Assembly (NCBI GenBank): GCA_002394235.1
Contig: DGTF01000036.1
Location: 37,113-65,470 of the forward strand
DNA length: 28,358 nucleotides
Reading direction: 5' to 3'
Origin: Eubacterium sp. UBA4343
Lineage (GTDB): Bacteria; Bacillota; Clostridia; Lachnospirales; Lachnospiraceae
Each line of letters begins with the position of its first letter. Positions within the stretch are counted from its first letter, which is position 1. Shown piece by piece: positions 7,165 through 15,497 of this stretch. Under the pieces are notes generated by a model. The model was not told the origin of the DNA. It searched no databases and saw only the letters and a list, made by a program, of their open reading frames with translations. Position numbers and translations under genes: made by a program.

Positions 7165-8268
7165 TCAAATTTTAACTTTGCATTCATCAACCGGGTCGTA
7201 GAACATCTTGACCGGCTTCAGTAAACCGCCGGATGTCGCAGATTCATAAATTCCGATAAAAACGCCTTCAGAATCAAAAAGCCTCACCCGCCGTTTCTCT
7301 TCTGCGGACTGACCTGCAGCTCTCCCGACGTGAAATCCGGTCTCCGGATGCCCGTCCCTGTCATCTACAACATGGACTCCATCCTCCGGATTCCCGACCC
7401 TGTCCTGTATAACATAGTGTCCATCCTCCGAAACCAGGCTCCCGTCCTCTATAACACGGACTCCATCCTCCGAAATCAGGTCCTTGTCCTGTATCACGCG
7501 GTATTCTTCTCTGGGGATCCGGTTGCCGTTATGCGCAAGCCGGTCTGCCTCAGCTGAAGTGCGGATCAAAGGATAATCAAACAGCCGGTAAACCGGAATC
7601 AGGATATCCTTCCATCTCCCCTCTCCGGTCAGCCGGGCGACCTCGGAAAGGCGAAGCGAATCCTCAATATGAAACTGTCCGACGCGGACCCGGGTGAGTG
7701 CTTCCATGCAGCCTCCGCAGCCCAGCCTTTCCCCGATGTCATGGCATAGCGTCCGGATATAGGTGCCCTTCGAGCAGGTTACACGGATAACCGCTCTCGG
7801 CAGATTGCAGGAGAGCAGATGAATTTCATAGAAATGAACCGGCCGGGCCTTTCTCTCCACCGTCTTTCCCTCTCTGGCAAGCTCGTACAGCTTCCTCCCA
7901 TTAACCTTCAGAGCGGAGTACATCGGCGGAATCTGCATCTGTGCACCCTCAAAGGATTTGAGGCAATTCTCCAGATCCTCCTTATCGCAGGTCACCGCAT
8001 GCTCGGACAGTACCTCTCCGCTGATATCCTGCGTGTCGGTGTCCTTTCCTAGCAAAAGCACTGCCTCATATGTCTTCGTCTCATCAGTCAGAAGCTCCAC
8101 GAGGCCAGTGGCCTTTCCCACACAGACCGGAAGGACGCCTTCAGCGTCCGGATCCAACGTACCCGTATGACCGATCTTCCTCTGATGCAGGATACCTCTG
8201 AGCTTCGCGACAACATCGAAGGAAGTATAGCCCTTCTCCTTGTATATGTTAATGACTCCGTTTTTCAT
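7165..8268 (-). CDS. truB: tRNA pseudouridine-55 synthase with a repeat insertion
   Basis: Makes pseudouridine 55 in the T-loop of tRNAs. The catalytic domain is intact: the catalytic Asp39 lies in HTGTLDPDAEGVLPVCVG, followed by the KTYEA and GTYIRTL motifs. At 367 residues it is longer than the roughly 290-310 usual in Firmicutes. The excess is a tandem repeat of four 14-residue units (residues 256-311) placed after the first strand of the C-terminal PUA domain; the rest (VRLFDSEGVFIGIYES) resumes at about residue 327. ATG start with GGGAG upstream. It lies in the operon between nrnA (75-base gap with a 13-bp direct repeat) and ribF. Confidence 0.95.
   Translation of the reverse strand: MKNGVINIYKEKGYTSFDVVAKLRGILHQRKIGHTGTLDPDAEGVLPVCVGKATGLVELLTDETKTYEAVLLLGKDTDTQDISGEVLSEHAVTCDKEDLENCLKSFEGAQMQIPPMYSALKVNGRKLYELAREGKTVERKARPVHFYEIHLLSCNLPRAVIRVTCSKGTYIRTLCHDIGERLGCGGCMEALTRVRVGQFHIEDSLRLSEVARLTGEGRWKDILIPVYRLFDYPLIRTSAEADRLAHNGNRIPREEYRVIQDKDLISEDGVRVIEDGSLVSEDGHYVIQDRVGNPEDGVHVVDDRDGHPETGFHVGRAAGQSAEEKRRVRLFDSEGVFIGIYESATSGGLLKPVKMFYDPVDECKVKI
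7336..7503. repeat. In-frame 42-bp tandem repeat within truB (four units)
   Basis: Encodes YRVIQDKDLISEDG, VRVIEDGSLVSEDG, HYVIQDRVGNPEDG and VHVVDDRDGHPETG in succession (residues 256-311). The consensus is roughly V-I-x-D-x-x-x-x-x-E-D-G. Period 42 bp keeps the frame. The DNA units are diverged but plainly related. Confidence 0.92.
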
Positions 8269-8276
8269 TGTTCTCC

Positions 8277-8329
8277 CTGCTGATGTCCAACCCGTTCGAT
8301 CGAACAGATGTTATATCTGCTGATGTCCA
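8277..8329. repeat. 13-bp direct repeat in the nrnA-truB gap
   Basis: CTGCTGATGTCCA occurs at 8277-8289 and again at 8317-8329. Between them is the palindrome GTTCGATCGAAC. The gap is otherwise featureless apart from the truB ribosome site. Confidence 0.8.
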
Positions 8330-8343
8330 GTCTGTCCGACCGG

Positions 8344-9294
8344 TCAGACGAGTTCTTTTTCCAGATACAATGTCAGATTATTGACAACATCGTAACAGGA
8401 TCCCTGCATCGTCACACCTGCCGCGCGCGCATGCCCGCCGCCGCCGTAAATCTGCGCAACAACACTCACATCCACTTTATCTACGGAGCGCAGAGAAACC
8501 TTCCATGTTCCGGTTTCCAGCTCATACATGAAAACAGAAACCTCTACACCCGCCGTATTTCTCATCTGGCTCACGATTCCGTCCATGTCCGCCGGCGAGG
8601 CATTGTAGAAGTCCATGTCTTTCTTCCGGATACAGGAGACAATCATTTTCCCGTCAAACATAAGGAAGCTTTCCATAAGCGCTCTTCCGAGGAGTTGATT
8701 CTGAATAAAGGTTTTCTCATAATATGTACTGTCTACAATTCTACTGAACGGGATTCCCTTCTCCATCAGAGACGCGGCGATTCGCATCGTGCGGGGTGAT
8801 GTACAGGAGTACTGGAAAACCCCTGTGTCATGAACAATGCCCATGTACAATGCCTCTGCGCACTTCTCCCCGATTTTCTCCGGATCCAGAAAATTCCAGA
8901 CAACCTCACAGGTGGAGCTGAGATCCGGATAATTAAACAGCCAGGTGTAGTGGTCACGGTTCGTCTTGTGGTGATCCAGACAGAGAACGCGGTCTGCAGT
9001 CTTCAGCAGAGCTCCGGCAACACCGATCCTGTCCTGACTGCTGATATCCAGAAGAATCAGCAGGTCATACCGGATTGCAGAGCAGACCTGTCTCGCCTTG
9101 TCAATATCCTCGATCATGTCAAAGGAACTGCGGGGCTTTTCGAGATATACGTCCGCGCTGATCTCCGGATAATTATCCCGCAAATACAGGTATATGCCCA
9201 TGCACGATCCGACGCAGTCTCCATCCGGGTTAACGTGTCCCGCAATCGCGACTGTATTTACATCCTTTAAAAATTCATCAATTTTCCTCTGCAT
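8344..9294 (-). CDS. nrnA: NrnA-type DHH/DHHA1 phosphoesterase (oligoribonuclease / pAp phosphatase)
   Basis: Degrades short RNA oligonucleotides and, in many Firmicutes, also dephosphorylates pAp; both activities are known for the family rather than shown here. The 316-residue protein has the DHH motifs in order: HVNPDGDCVGS (residues 20-30), LDIS, LDHHKTN (106-112) and VHDTGVF, then the C-terminal DHHA1 motif GGGGHARAAG near 284. The frame is open to 9354, but ATG 9294 has AGAGGA at good spacing and gives the standard N-terminus. It overlaps the end of rbfA by 17 bases, implying translational coupling in the infB operon, where nrnA commonly sits in Clostridia. Confidence 0.93.
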   Translation of the reverse strand: MQRKIDEFLKDVNTVAIAGHVNPDGDCVGSCMGIYLYLRDNYPEISADVYLEKPRSSFDMIEDIDKARQVCSAIRYDLLILLDISSQDRIGVAGALLKTADRVLCLDHHKTNRDHYTWLFNYPDLSSTCEVVWNFLDPEKIGEKCAEALYMGIVHDTGVFQYSCTSPRTMRIAASLMEKGIPFSRIVDSTYYEKTFIQNQLLGRALMESFLMFDGKMIVSCIRKKDMDFYNASPADMDGIVSQMRNTAGVEVSVFMYELETGTWKVSLRSVDKVDVSVVAQIYGGGGHARAAGVTMQGSCYDVVNNLTLYLEKELV

Positions 9295-9661
9295 GCTTTC
9301 CTCTTCGATCCTGTTCCATGACCTCATCAATCCGTTTTGACATCTCAACACCATATTCTATCGATTCGTCGAGCTTAAAATGAAGTTCTGGTGTGTTTCT
9401 CAGATTCAAATTCACAGCGAGCATATGGCGGATGAAACCGGAGGAACTTCTCAGTCCCTCCATCGTATCTTCCTTCGCCTTCTCATCTCCAAGAACGCTG
9501 ATCATGACCTTGCAGTTTTTCAGATCTGTCGCCACGATGGCTTCCGTGACGGAAACGACCGGAGCGATCCGCGGATCCTTCACTTCATTCCGGATGATAT
9601 TGCTCAGTTCTTCCTTTACCGACTCATTAATTCTTATGTTCTTGACACTGTTTTTTCTCAA
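9278..9661 (-). CDS. rbfA: Ribosome-binding factor A
   Basis: Small KH-like protein that binds the 30S subunit and assists 16S rRNA 5' end maturation. It is 127 residues with family landmarks KDPRI (near residues 28-32), [17 protein letters not shown] and [17 protein letters not shown]. The start is TTG, whose last bases form TTGA with the infB stop (4-base overlap). GAGGTG lies about five bases upstream, inside infB. Its own 3' end overlaps nrnA by 17 bases. The C-terminal tail ([12 protein letters not shown]) is unremarkable. Confidence 0.95.
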   Translation of the reverse strand: MRKNSVKNIRINESVKEELSNIIRNEVKDPRIAPVVSVTEAIVATDLKNCKVMISVLGDEKAKEDTMEGLRSSSGFIRHMLAVNLNLRNTPELHFKLDESIEYGVEMSKRIDEVMEQDRRGKHAEEN

Positions 9662-12600
9662 CGCGGCACCTCGACCATAGCATATGCCTCAACCTGGTCG
9701 CCTTCCCTGACCTCATTGAAGCCGTCAAACACCAGACCGCACTCATAGCCGGCCTTGACCTCCTTGACATCGTCCTTGAAACGCTTCAGACTTGCGAGGT
9801 CTCCCTCGAAAATCTGCTTGTCTCCGCGGCTGATACGAACCTTGCATCCTCTCTGTACCATTCCATCGAGGACATAGCTTCCGGCAATGGTTCCGACTCC
9901 GGATGCCTTGAAGAGCTGTCGTACCTCGGCGTGACCGATGACTTTTTCCTCGTAAATCGGCTCCAGCATTCCCTTCATCGCAGCCTCGATATCATCAATT
10001 GCCTGATAGATTACCTTGTACAGACGTACATCGACCTTTTCCTGCTCGGCCAGGGCTTTGGCATTCGCATCCGGGCGGACATTAAATCCAATCACGATTG
10101 CGTTGGACGCCGCGGCAAGTGTGACATCAGACTCATTGATCGCGCCGACTCCGGCGTGAATAATCTTTACAACTACTTCATCGTTGGAAAGCTTGAGAAG
10201 TGACTGACGAATAGCCTCTACCGATCCCTGTACATCCGCCTTGATGACAAGCTCAAGCTCCTTGACAGAGCCGTCCTGAATCTGGCTGAACAGATCATCC
10301 AGAGACATCCTGGACTTGGTCTCCTCCAGAAGCTGATTCTTGTGCTCAGCGGTAAAGGTTGCGGCAAAATTCTTCGCCTCCTTGTCAGTCTCCATAGCTA
10401 CCAGCGTCTCGCCCGCATCCGGAACACCGTCAAGTCCCTGCACTTCAACCGGGGTGGACGGACCCGCTGTTTTTACACGCTTTCCGTTTTCATCCGTCAT
10501 AGCACGGACTTTTCCGGAACATGCGCCGCAGGCAATATAATCGCCGACATGAAGGGTTCCCTTCTGAACGAGAAGGTTCGCTACCGGTCCCTTGCCCTTA
10601 TCCAGCTTCGCCTCAAGGACCAGACCTCTCGCGAGACGGTCCGGATTCGCCTTCAGCTCCATAATATCCGCCGTAAGGAGAATTGTCTCCAGAAGATCAT
10701 CAAGACCAACTCCGGTCTTCGCGGAAACCTCGACCATCTCCGTCTGACCGCCCCAGTCACTTGCAATCAGTCCATACTCTGTGAGTTCCTGTTTTACCCG
10801 GTCGACATTTGCTCCCGGCTTGTCGATCTTGTTTATCGCAACGATAATTTCAACGCCGGCTGCCTTCGCGTGATTGATTGCCTCGATGGTCTGCGGCATT
10901 ACACCGTCATCCGCTGCTACGACAAGTACCGCGATATCCGTGGACTGAGCTCCACGAAGCCGCATCGCCGTAAACGCTTCATGTCCAGGCGTATCCAGGA
11001 AGGTGATCTTCTTGTTGTTGATATTAACGACATATGCGCCGATATTCTGTGTGATTCCGCCGGCTTCCTTTGAAGTCACATGTGCATGACGGATCGCATC
11101 GAGCAGAGATGTTTTACCATGATCGACATGTCCCATGACACAGACTACCGGAGGACGCGGGATCATTTTGCTTTCATCCTCTTCATCCTCTTTCAGCATC
11201 TCGGCAATGACATCCACCTTCTCCTCCGGCTCACAGAGAATATCATATGTCATAGCGATCTCCTCTGCCTTCTCGTAATCGACCTCCTGGTTGACGGTAT
11301 ACATCTCACCCTTCATGAAGAGATCTTTAACGATGACGGAGGGCTGCATCTTCATCTTATCCGCAAGCTCGCGGATGGTAACTTTCTCCGGGATCTTGAT
11401 TTCTGTCACCTTTTCTTCCTTCTTCTCCTCTTTCTTATGCACCGGTCTCTGCAGTGCCTTCGGGATCAGATGTCTGTTGTTGCGTCCGTTTCCTCTGTCG
11501 CTCGTGTATTTATTGCCGCGAAGATCGCTCTTGTTCTTGTCCTTATCCTTATTGTGTCCGGCACCATCTCTCGACGGCTTCTTGAGCCCCATATCCATCG
11601 CAGCGCCCTGACCGCCCTTGTGATCACTGTGCTGTCCTCTGGAGTGTCCTGAGAAACGATTTCCTTCTTCCGCATCCTTTCCACCAAATCCAGGTCTGTT
11701 TCCTCCAAAACCAGGTCTGTTTCCTCCGAATCCCGGACGGTTGTTGCGGTCGCCAAACGGTCTTCTGCCCTGACCGCCGTTATTCCGGTCTCCGTAGCTT
11801 CTGCCCTGGCCGCCGTTATTGCGGTCTCCGTAGCTTCTGCCCTGGCCGCTGTTATTGCGGTCTCCGTAGCTTCTGCTCTGGCCGCCGTTATTCCGGTCTC
11901 CGTAGCTTCTGCCCTGACCGCTGTTATTGCGGTCTCCGTAGCTTCTGCTCTGGCCCTGGCTGCTACGATCTCCATAGCTTCTGCTCTGGCCGCCGCCATT
12001 CCGGTCCGCATCATTTCTGATGCCCTGGTTCTGCTGTTCCGAAGTCTCCCCAGCGGCAGCTGCTGCTGTTCCGGCACCTGCTCTCTCCTGAGATGCTGTC
12101 TCGTGCTCACTCTTTTCAGTTGCCGGCGCCTCGTTCTGTGATGCGCCATTCTTTCCATTCGTTGCTTTTGCTTCCGTTGCTTTTGCAGCCGCAGAGCTCT
12201 GTGCCACCATATCCGCCGCGGGTGTATGGATCTTTGCTGCTTCTGCTGCAGCCGGCTTTGCAGAAGCAGTCTCACTTCCGACAGTCTCCGCGACTGCATC
12301 CGGCTTTGCCGCCTCTGTCACAGGAGTGCTTCTGACAGCACTCTTCTTCGTTTCCGCCGGAGCAGGTTTCGGAGCCTCCTCGGTCCGGATAACCGGATGC
12401 GGTCTCGGTACCTTCACAATCGGAGTTCCTGCAGACGCACGGTTGCCAACAGGGCGTCCACCGCGGCTGCTCTCCTGCATCACACCGCGCCGGGAGCCTT
12501 CCACGCGACCGGCGGCGCCGTCTGTTCTTCCGGTCTTCTCTCTGGTCTTCTTCTTTTTATCTTTATCCATGACCTGATGGAAGCTCTTGCCCTCTTTACT

Positions 12601-12774
12601 GGATGCATTTTGCGGGTGAAAAACAGCGATCAGTCTTTTCTTTTTCTTTACCGGTTTTGCTTCCTTCTCTCCCTTTGCCGCGCTGTCTTCCCTGGAGGTT
12701 TTGGACTCCTCCGTTTTCGCTGACTTCTCTATCTTATCGTTTACAATCTTGCCTTCATTTTCGTTATTATTCAA
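9658..12774 (-). CDS. infB: Translation initiation factor IF-2 with long repeat-rich N-terminus
   Basis: GTPase that brings initiator fMet-tRNA to the 30S subunit. In the 1038-residue protein the core is orthodox: one IF2_N-like domain (about 462-520), G1 GHVDHGKT (548-555), G3 DTPGHE (594-599), G4 NKID (648-651), then domains II-IV to the C-terminus. The first ~440 residues are low complexity: Lys-rich, Ala/Glu-rich, seven 12-residue [16 protein letters not shown] repeats (262-345) and three RPGFGGN repeats. The usual first IF2_N domain at the extreme N-terminus is not seen, and only 44 bases separate it from ylxQ. The start is TTG with GAGG 11 bases upstream, so the start is less certain than the gene; an ATT eight codons upstream is also in frame. 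Confidence 0.95.
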   Translation of the reverse strand: MNNNENEGKIVNDKIEKSAKTEESKTSREDSAAKGEKEAKPVKKKKRLIAVFHPQNASSKEGKSFHQVMDKDKKKKTREKTGRTDGAAGRVEGSRRGVMQESSRGGRPVGNRASAGTPIVKVPRPHPVIRTEEAPKPAPAETKKSAVRSTPVTEAAKPDAVAETVGSETASAKPAAAEAAKIHTPAADMVAQSSAAAKATEAKATNGKNGASQNEAPATEKSEHETASQERAGAGTAAAAAGETSEQQNQGIRNDADRNGGGQSRSYGDRSSQGQSRSYGDRNNSGQGRSYGDRNNGGQSRSYGDRNNSGQGRSYGDRNNGGQGRSYGDRNNGGQGRRPFGDRNNRPGFGGNRPGFGGNRPGFGGKDAEEGNRFSGHSRGQHSDHKGGQGAAMDMGLKKPSRDGAGHNKDKDKNKSDLRGNKYTSDRGNGRNNRHLIPKALQRPVHKKEEKKEEKVTEIKIPEKVTIRELADKMKMQPSVIVKDLFMKGEMYTVNQEVDYEKAEEIAMTYDILCEPEEKVDVIAEMLKEDEEDESKMIPRPPVVCVMGHVDHGKTSLLDAIRHAHVTSKEAGGITQNIGAYVVNINNKKITFLDTPGHEAFTAMRLRGAQSTDIAVLVVAADDGVMPQTIEAINHAKAAGVEIIVAINKIDKPGANVDRVKQELTEYGLIASDWGGQTEMVEVSAKTGVGLDDLLETILLTADIMELKANPDRLARGLVLEAKLDKGKGPVANLLVQKGTLHVGDYIACGACSGKVRAMTDENGKRVKTAGPSTPVEVQGLDGVPDAGETLVAMETDKEAKNFAATFTAEHKNQLLEETKSRMSLDDLFSQIQDGSVKELELVIKADVQGSVEAIRQSLLKLSNDEVVVKIIHAGVGAINESDVTLAAASNAIVIGFNVRPDANAKALAEQEKVDVRLYKVIYQAIDDIEAAMKGMLEPIYEEKVIGHAEVRQLFKASGVGTIAGSYVLDGMVQRGCKVRISRGDKQIFEGDLASLKRFKDDVKEVKAGYECGLVFDGFNEVREGDQVEAYAMVEVPR
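11740..11991. repeat. In-frame 36-bp tandem repeat within infB (seven units)
   Basis: Seven successive 12-residue units, consensus GQ(S/G)RSYGDRNN(S/G), residues 262-345; the last is altered to [12 protein letters not shown]. Most units are nearly identical at DNA level, suggesting recent amplification or homogenisation. Three RPGFGGN heptads follow immediately (residues 346-365). Confidence 0.95.
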
Positions 12775-12818
12775 TGTATCGCTTACCTCTTTATTAATGA
12801 ATCCTGATCTGTCTGTGA

Positions 12819-13139
12819 TTATCTCTGTTCGCTCTCCGACTCCAGAAGGCTTCGGATTTCCCGTGCCAGGTTCGCGTCTGTAATTACCAGGGAAGAACGT
12901 TCCCCTTTTCCGATCAGAGCGCCGAGCTCCGATTTCGGAAGGAATTCTGTAAACGGAATCTTCCGGTAAGCAGCCATATCGCGAAATTTTTTCTTTGTAT
13001 TCGCCGACGCGTCTTCCGACACGATCACCAATTCCGCGCTGCCAGCCCGGATTGCCTGTTCCGAGGCAAATTCCCCGGCAGCGACCTTTCCGGCCTTCAT
13101 GGAGATGCTGATCATGAACCGTGCCTTTCTACTGTCCAA
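12819..13139 (-). CDS. ylxQ: YlxQ, L7Ae/L30e/S12e/Gadd45-family RNA-binding protein
   Basis: Small protein of 106 residues in the L7Ae kink-turn-binding family, always found between ylxR and infB in Firmicutes. Conserved features are [10 protein letters not shown] (near residue 14), [12 protein letters not shown] and [16 protein letters not shown]. It probably binds structured RNA such as rRNA; its cellular role is not settled. I keep the TTG start at 13139, with GAGGAG about ten bases upstream, overlapping the ylxR stop by 11 bases. An ATG at 13115 is the alternative but has only a weak AAGG and would cut the first strand short. Confidence 0.9.
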   Translation of the reverse strand: MDSRKARFMISISMKAGKVAAGEFASEQAIRAGSAELVIVSEDASANTKKKFRDMAAYRKIPFTEFLPKSELGALIGKGERSSLVITDANLAREIRSLLESESEQR

Positions 13140-13404
13140 TCTGTTTCATCTCCTCCTCAAGCCTGTCATATACCTCATCAGGAATCGCACATCCCAGAGA
13201 TCTTTCGATGCCGTGATTTTTTCTCGCTTTTGCCAGACAGCCGGGATCTGCGCAAATATACGCGCCCCTTCCATTCTGCCTGCCTGTCGGATCCAGCCGG
13301 ATCTCGCCTTCCGGCGTTTTCAAAACGCGGATCAGTTCTTTCTTCGTCTTCTTGGAACGGCATCCGACACAGGTACGCATCGGTATTTTACGGGTTATAC
13401 TCAA
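13129..13404 (-). CDS. rnpM: YlxR (RnpM), DUF448 RNA-binding protein
   Basis: A 91-residue protein of the YlxR family, recently described in Bacillus subtilis as a modulator that binds RNase P RNA. The family signature is RTCVGCRSKK (CxxC at 12-15), followed by RLDPTGRQNGRGAYIC and DPGCLAKA, giving the second Cys pair. The TTG start has an excellent GAGGGAGG six bases upstream; an ATG eight codons later has no such site and would lose conserved residues. It begins 20 bases after nusA and overlaps ylxQ. Confidence 0.93.
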   Translation of the reverse strand: MSITRKIPMRTCVGCRSKKTKKELIRVLKTPEGEIRLDPTGRQNGRGAYICADPGCLAKARKNHGIERSLGCAIPDEVYDRLEEEMKQIGQ

Positions 13405-13424
13405 TGAACGCCTCCCTCGCCAGC

Positions 13425-14816
13425 TTATGCCTCAGGTTTGCTGTCTTCCTCCGTGTCAGGATCAGCTCCAGCCTCATCGGCGTCATTCTCATTCGCCGCG
13501 GCGCTGTCTTCTTCCGTTTCCGGAGTGTCCTTCTCACCGTCAGAGGAATCCTCAGATCCGGCCTCCGGATCCGTCTCTTCTGTATCTGTGGAAGCTTCGT
13601 CATCTTTCATATCTTCAGCATCTGCAGAAGCGCTGTCTGCGTCGGACGTTTCTGTGGAGTTCTCCTCGCCGGATTCGGCCTCTTCGGATTCTTCCCTGCC
13701 GGATTCCTCCTCGTCATAGTCGTAATCCTCATCGTCCTCATCATCCTCATCGTCTTCCGCGTATTCATCAAACAGGCCTTCTTCGCGCGCCTGCGTCTCG
13801 CTTTTGATATCGATCTTGAACTGCGTCAGATGCGCCGCAAGGCGGGCATTCTGGCCTTCTTTTCCGATCGCCAGGGAAAGCTGATAATCCGGAACAATGA
13901 CAAGTGCCTGTTTCTCATCCGGATCTGCGAGGACGGAGATAACCTTAGCCGGCGAAAGCGCGTTTTCGATCAGATATGCCTGGTTCTCATCCCAGTTGAT
14001 GATGTCGATCTTCTCACCATCGAGTTCATCCACTATCGCGTTGACACGGGATCCGTTCACACCAACACAGGCTCCCACAGCATCAACATTTGGCTCATTG
14101 CTGTAAACAGCGATCTTTGTACGCGATCCGGCCTCACGGGCAATTGCCTTGATCTCAATTACACCGTCACGAATTTCCGCGACCTCTTCCTCGAAGAGCC
14201 GCTTCACCAGCTCAGGATGTGTGCGGGATACAAGGATCTTCGGACCCTTCGGGGTATCTCTCACCTCCAGCACATAGACCTTGACTCTTTCCGTAGGCTT
14301 GAACTTCTCGCCCTTTACCATTTCCTTGGCCTTCAGGATCGCGTCTACCTTGCCGAGATTTATGCTGACATCCCTTCCGATATATCGCTGAACAACACCC
14401 GTGACAACCTCATGTTCCTTCTCATAGTACTCATTGTACAGGGATTTTCTCTCTTCCTCGCGGATCTTCTGAAGTATAACGTTCTTCGCGTTCATGGTTG
14501 CAATCCGTCCGAAGCTCTTGGACTGGATCTCAACATTCACTGTATCGCCGATCTGCGCACCGGAATTGATCTTGAACGCCTCCTGCTGTCCGATCTCTGT
14601 GACCGGATCCTCCACATGCTCTACCACTGTCTTGGCGGAAAGGATGTGATAATCACAGGTCTCCGGATCAATAGTAACCGTTACATTATCCGTACGGTCA
14701 TACTGGTTCTTGTAGGCCTGCAGAAGAGACTGCTGAATTGCCTCCAGAAGAGTGTCCTTGCTGATCCCCTTTTCCTTTTCAAGAGTATTCAGAGCTTCCA
14801 GTAACTCGCTGTTCAT
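13425..14816 (-). CDS. nusA: Transcription termination/antitermination protein NusA with acidic C-terminal tail
   Basis: Binds RNA polymerase and nascent RNA to control pausing and termination. Domains in order: polymerase-binding N-terminal domain (1-~130), S1 (~135-200), KH1 (GVNG at 252-255) and KH2 (GKEG at 318-321). From about residue 343 to 463 there is a tail dominated by Asp, Glu, Ser, Thr and Ala, longer than in Bacillus NusA (about 370 residues total). The tail is not an AR repeat as in E. coli NusA. ATG start with AGGAGG upstream. It follows rimP by 44 bases and leads into ylxR. Confidence 0.96.
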   Translation of the reverse strand: MNSELLEALNTLEKEKGISKDTLLEAIQQSLLQAYKNQYDRTDNVTVTIDPETCDYHILSAKTVVEHVEDPVTEIGQQEAFKINSGAQIGDTVNVEIQSKSFGRIATMNAKNVILQKIREEERKSLYNEYYEKEHEVVTGVVQRYIGRDVSINLGKVDAILKAKEMVKGEKFKPTERVKVYVLEVRDTPKGPKILVSRTHPELVKRLFEEEVAEIRDGVIEIKAIAREAGSRTKIAVYSNEPNVDAVGACVGVNGSRVNAIVDELDGEKIDIINWDENQAYLIENALSPAKVISVLADPDEKQALVIVPDYQLSLAIGKEGQNARLAAHLTQFKIDIKSETQAREEGLFDEYAEDDEDDEDDEDYDYDEEESGREESEEAESGEENSTETSDADSASADAEDMKDDEASTDTEETDPEAGSEDSSDGEKDTPETEEDSAAANENDADEAGADPDTEEDSKPEA

Positions 14817-14860
14817 TTTTTCATTATCCTCCTGGTCTTAAACCAACTTATATTCAACCG

Positions 14861-15334
14861 TTAAAAATCAAACGCCATACGGATCAGGGCGATCTCCTTT
14901 TTGTGAAACGTCATCGGCTTCTCCGTTTCATCTTCCACGATGCTAACTGTATCCTTATCATAGGCCGTCAGCACCCCGGTAAATTCCTTTGCGTGATCAA
15001 TAATCCTGAACGTGCGGATCTCAATTCGCTGTCCCATCGCACGCTGATAATCCCTTTCCTTCTTCAGCGGTCTTCCAAGTCCGGGGGAGCTGACCTCCAG
15101 AATATACGAATCCTCGATAAAATCCTGCTCATCCAGTTTTTCACCGAAAACCCGGCTGATGTCTTCGCAGTCGTTCACCGTGATCCCGCCTTCCTTGTCC
15201 GCATATGCTCTCAGATACCAGCAGCCGGCCTCTTTGACATATTCCAGATCCACAAATTCATAGTGCATCTCATCCAGAATCGGGATCAGAATCGCTTCCG
15301 CCTTCTTCTCGATCGCTTCCGTCTTACTGCTCAC
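14861..15334 (-). CDS. rimP: Ribosome maturation factor RimP
   Basis: Needed for 30S subunit maturation. The N-terminal alpha/beta domain shows HYEFVDLEYVKEAGCWYLRAY and the family core EVSSPGLGRPLKKERDY, followed by a small SH3-like C-terminal domain. The frame is open to 15394, but that includes the leader hairpin. The GTG at 15334 has AAAGGAGAG close upstream and gives the normal N-terminus and 157 residues. It is the first gene of the nusA-infB operon, preceded by a promoter candidate and a terminator-like hairpin. Confidence 0.95.
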   Translation of the reverse strand: MSSKTEAIEKKAEAILIPILDEMHYEFVDLEYVKEAGCWYLRAYADKEGGITVNDCEDISRVFGEKLDEQDFIEDSYILEVSSPGLGRPLKKERDYQRAMGQRIEIRTFRIIDHAKEFTGVLTAYDKDTVSIVEDETEKPMTFHKKEIALIRMAFDF

Positions 15335-15350
15335 GCAATCTCTCCTTTCA

Positions 15351-15384
15351 TAAAATAGGAGTGGGCTTTTCTCGCCCACTCCTA
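15351..15384 (-). terminator. Terminator-like hairpin (candidate attenuator) in the rimP-nusA leader
   Basis: On the minus strand TAGGAGTGGGC (15374-15384) pairs perfectly with GCCCACTCCTA (15356-15366) around a 7-base loop, followed by TTTTA. The structure ends a few bases before the rimP ribosome site. The 3' arm contains CTCCT, which could alternatively pair with the AGGAG of that site. Confidence 0.8.
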
Positions 15385-15408
15385 CCTTAGTCAACTATTA
15401 ACGTTACC

Positions 15409-15437
15409 AAAATACCACGAAAGCCGCGCAAATGCAA
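15409..15437 (-). promoter_or_regulatory. Candidate promoter of the rimP-nusA-infB operon
   Basis: TTGCAT (15432-15437), 17-base spacer, and an extended -10 TG-G-TATTTT (hexamer 15409-15414) on the minus strand. The predicted start is near 15402, so the hairpin at 15356-15384 would lie in the leader. Confidence 0.45.
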
Positions 15438-15497
15438 GCCCCTGCTGTATACATTACGCTTTTCTATAAGCCCATGCTGTATAATATTACGCTTTTC
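15436..15497. repeat. ~30-bp direct repeat covering the glgB stop codon
   Basis: Two near-identical units starting AAGCCC(C/A)TGCTGTATA and ending ATTACGCTTTTC, at 15436-15464 and 15468-15497 (period about 32). The right unit contains the last codons and stop of the GlgB homologue, so the left unit looks like a duplicated gene end. Confidence 0.9.

Noticed and set aside
11466..12299. A 277-codon minus-strand frame overlapping infB in another phase, with repeated Ala/Arg/Glu units.
   Set aside because: The repeats are just the infB 36-bp units read out of phase; the IF-2 frame is conserved and full length.
13230..14804. A 524-codon open frame on the plus strand opposite nusA and ylxR.
   Set aside because: It is exactly antisense to two well-conserved genes, has no recognisable domains, and is hydrophobic because it mirrors the acidic tail and coding bias of nusA.
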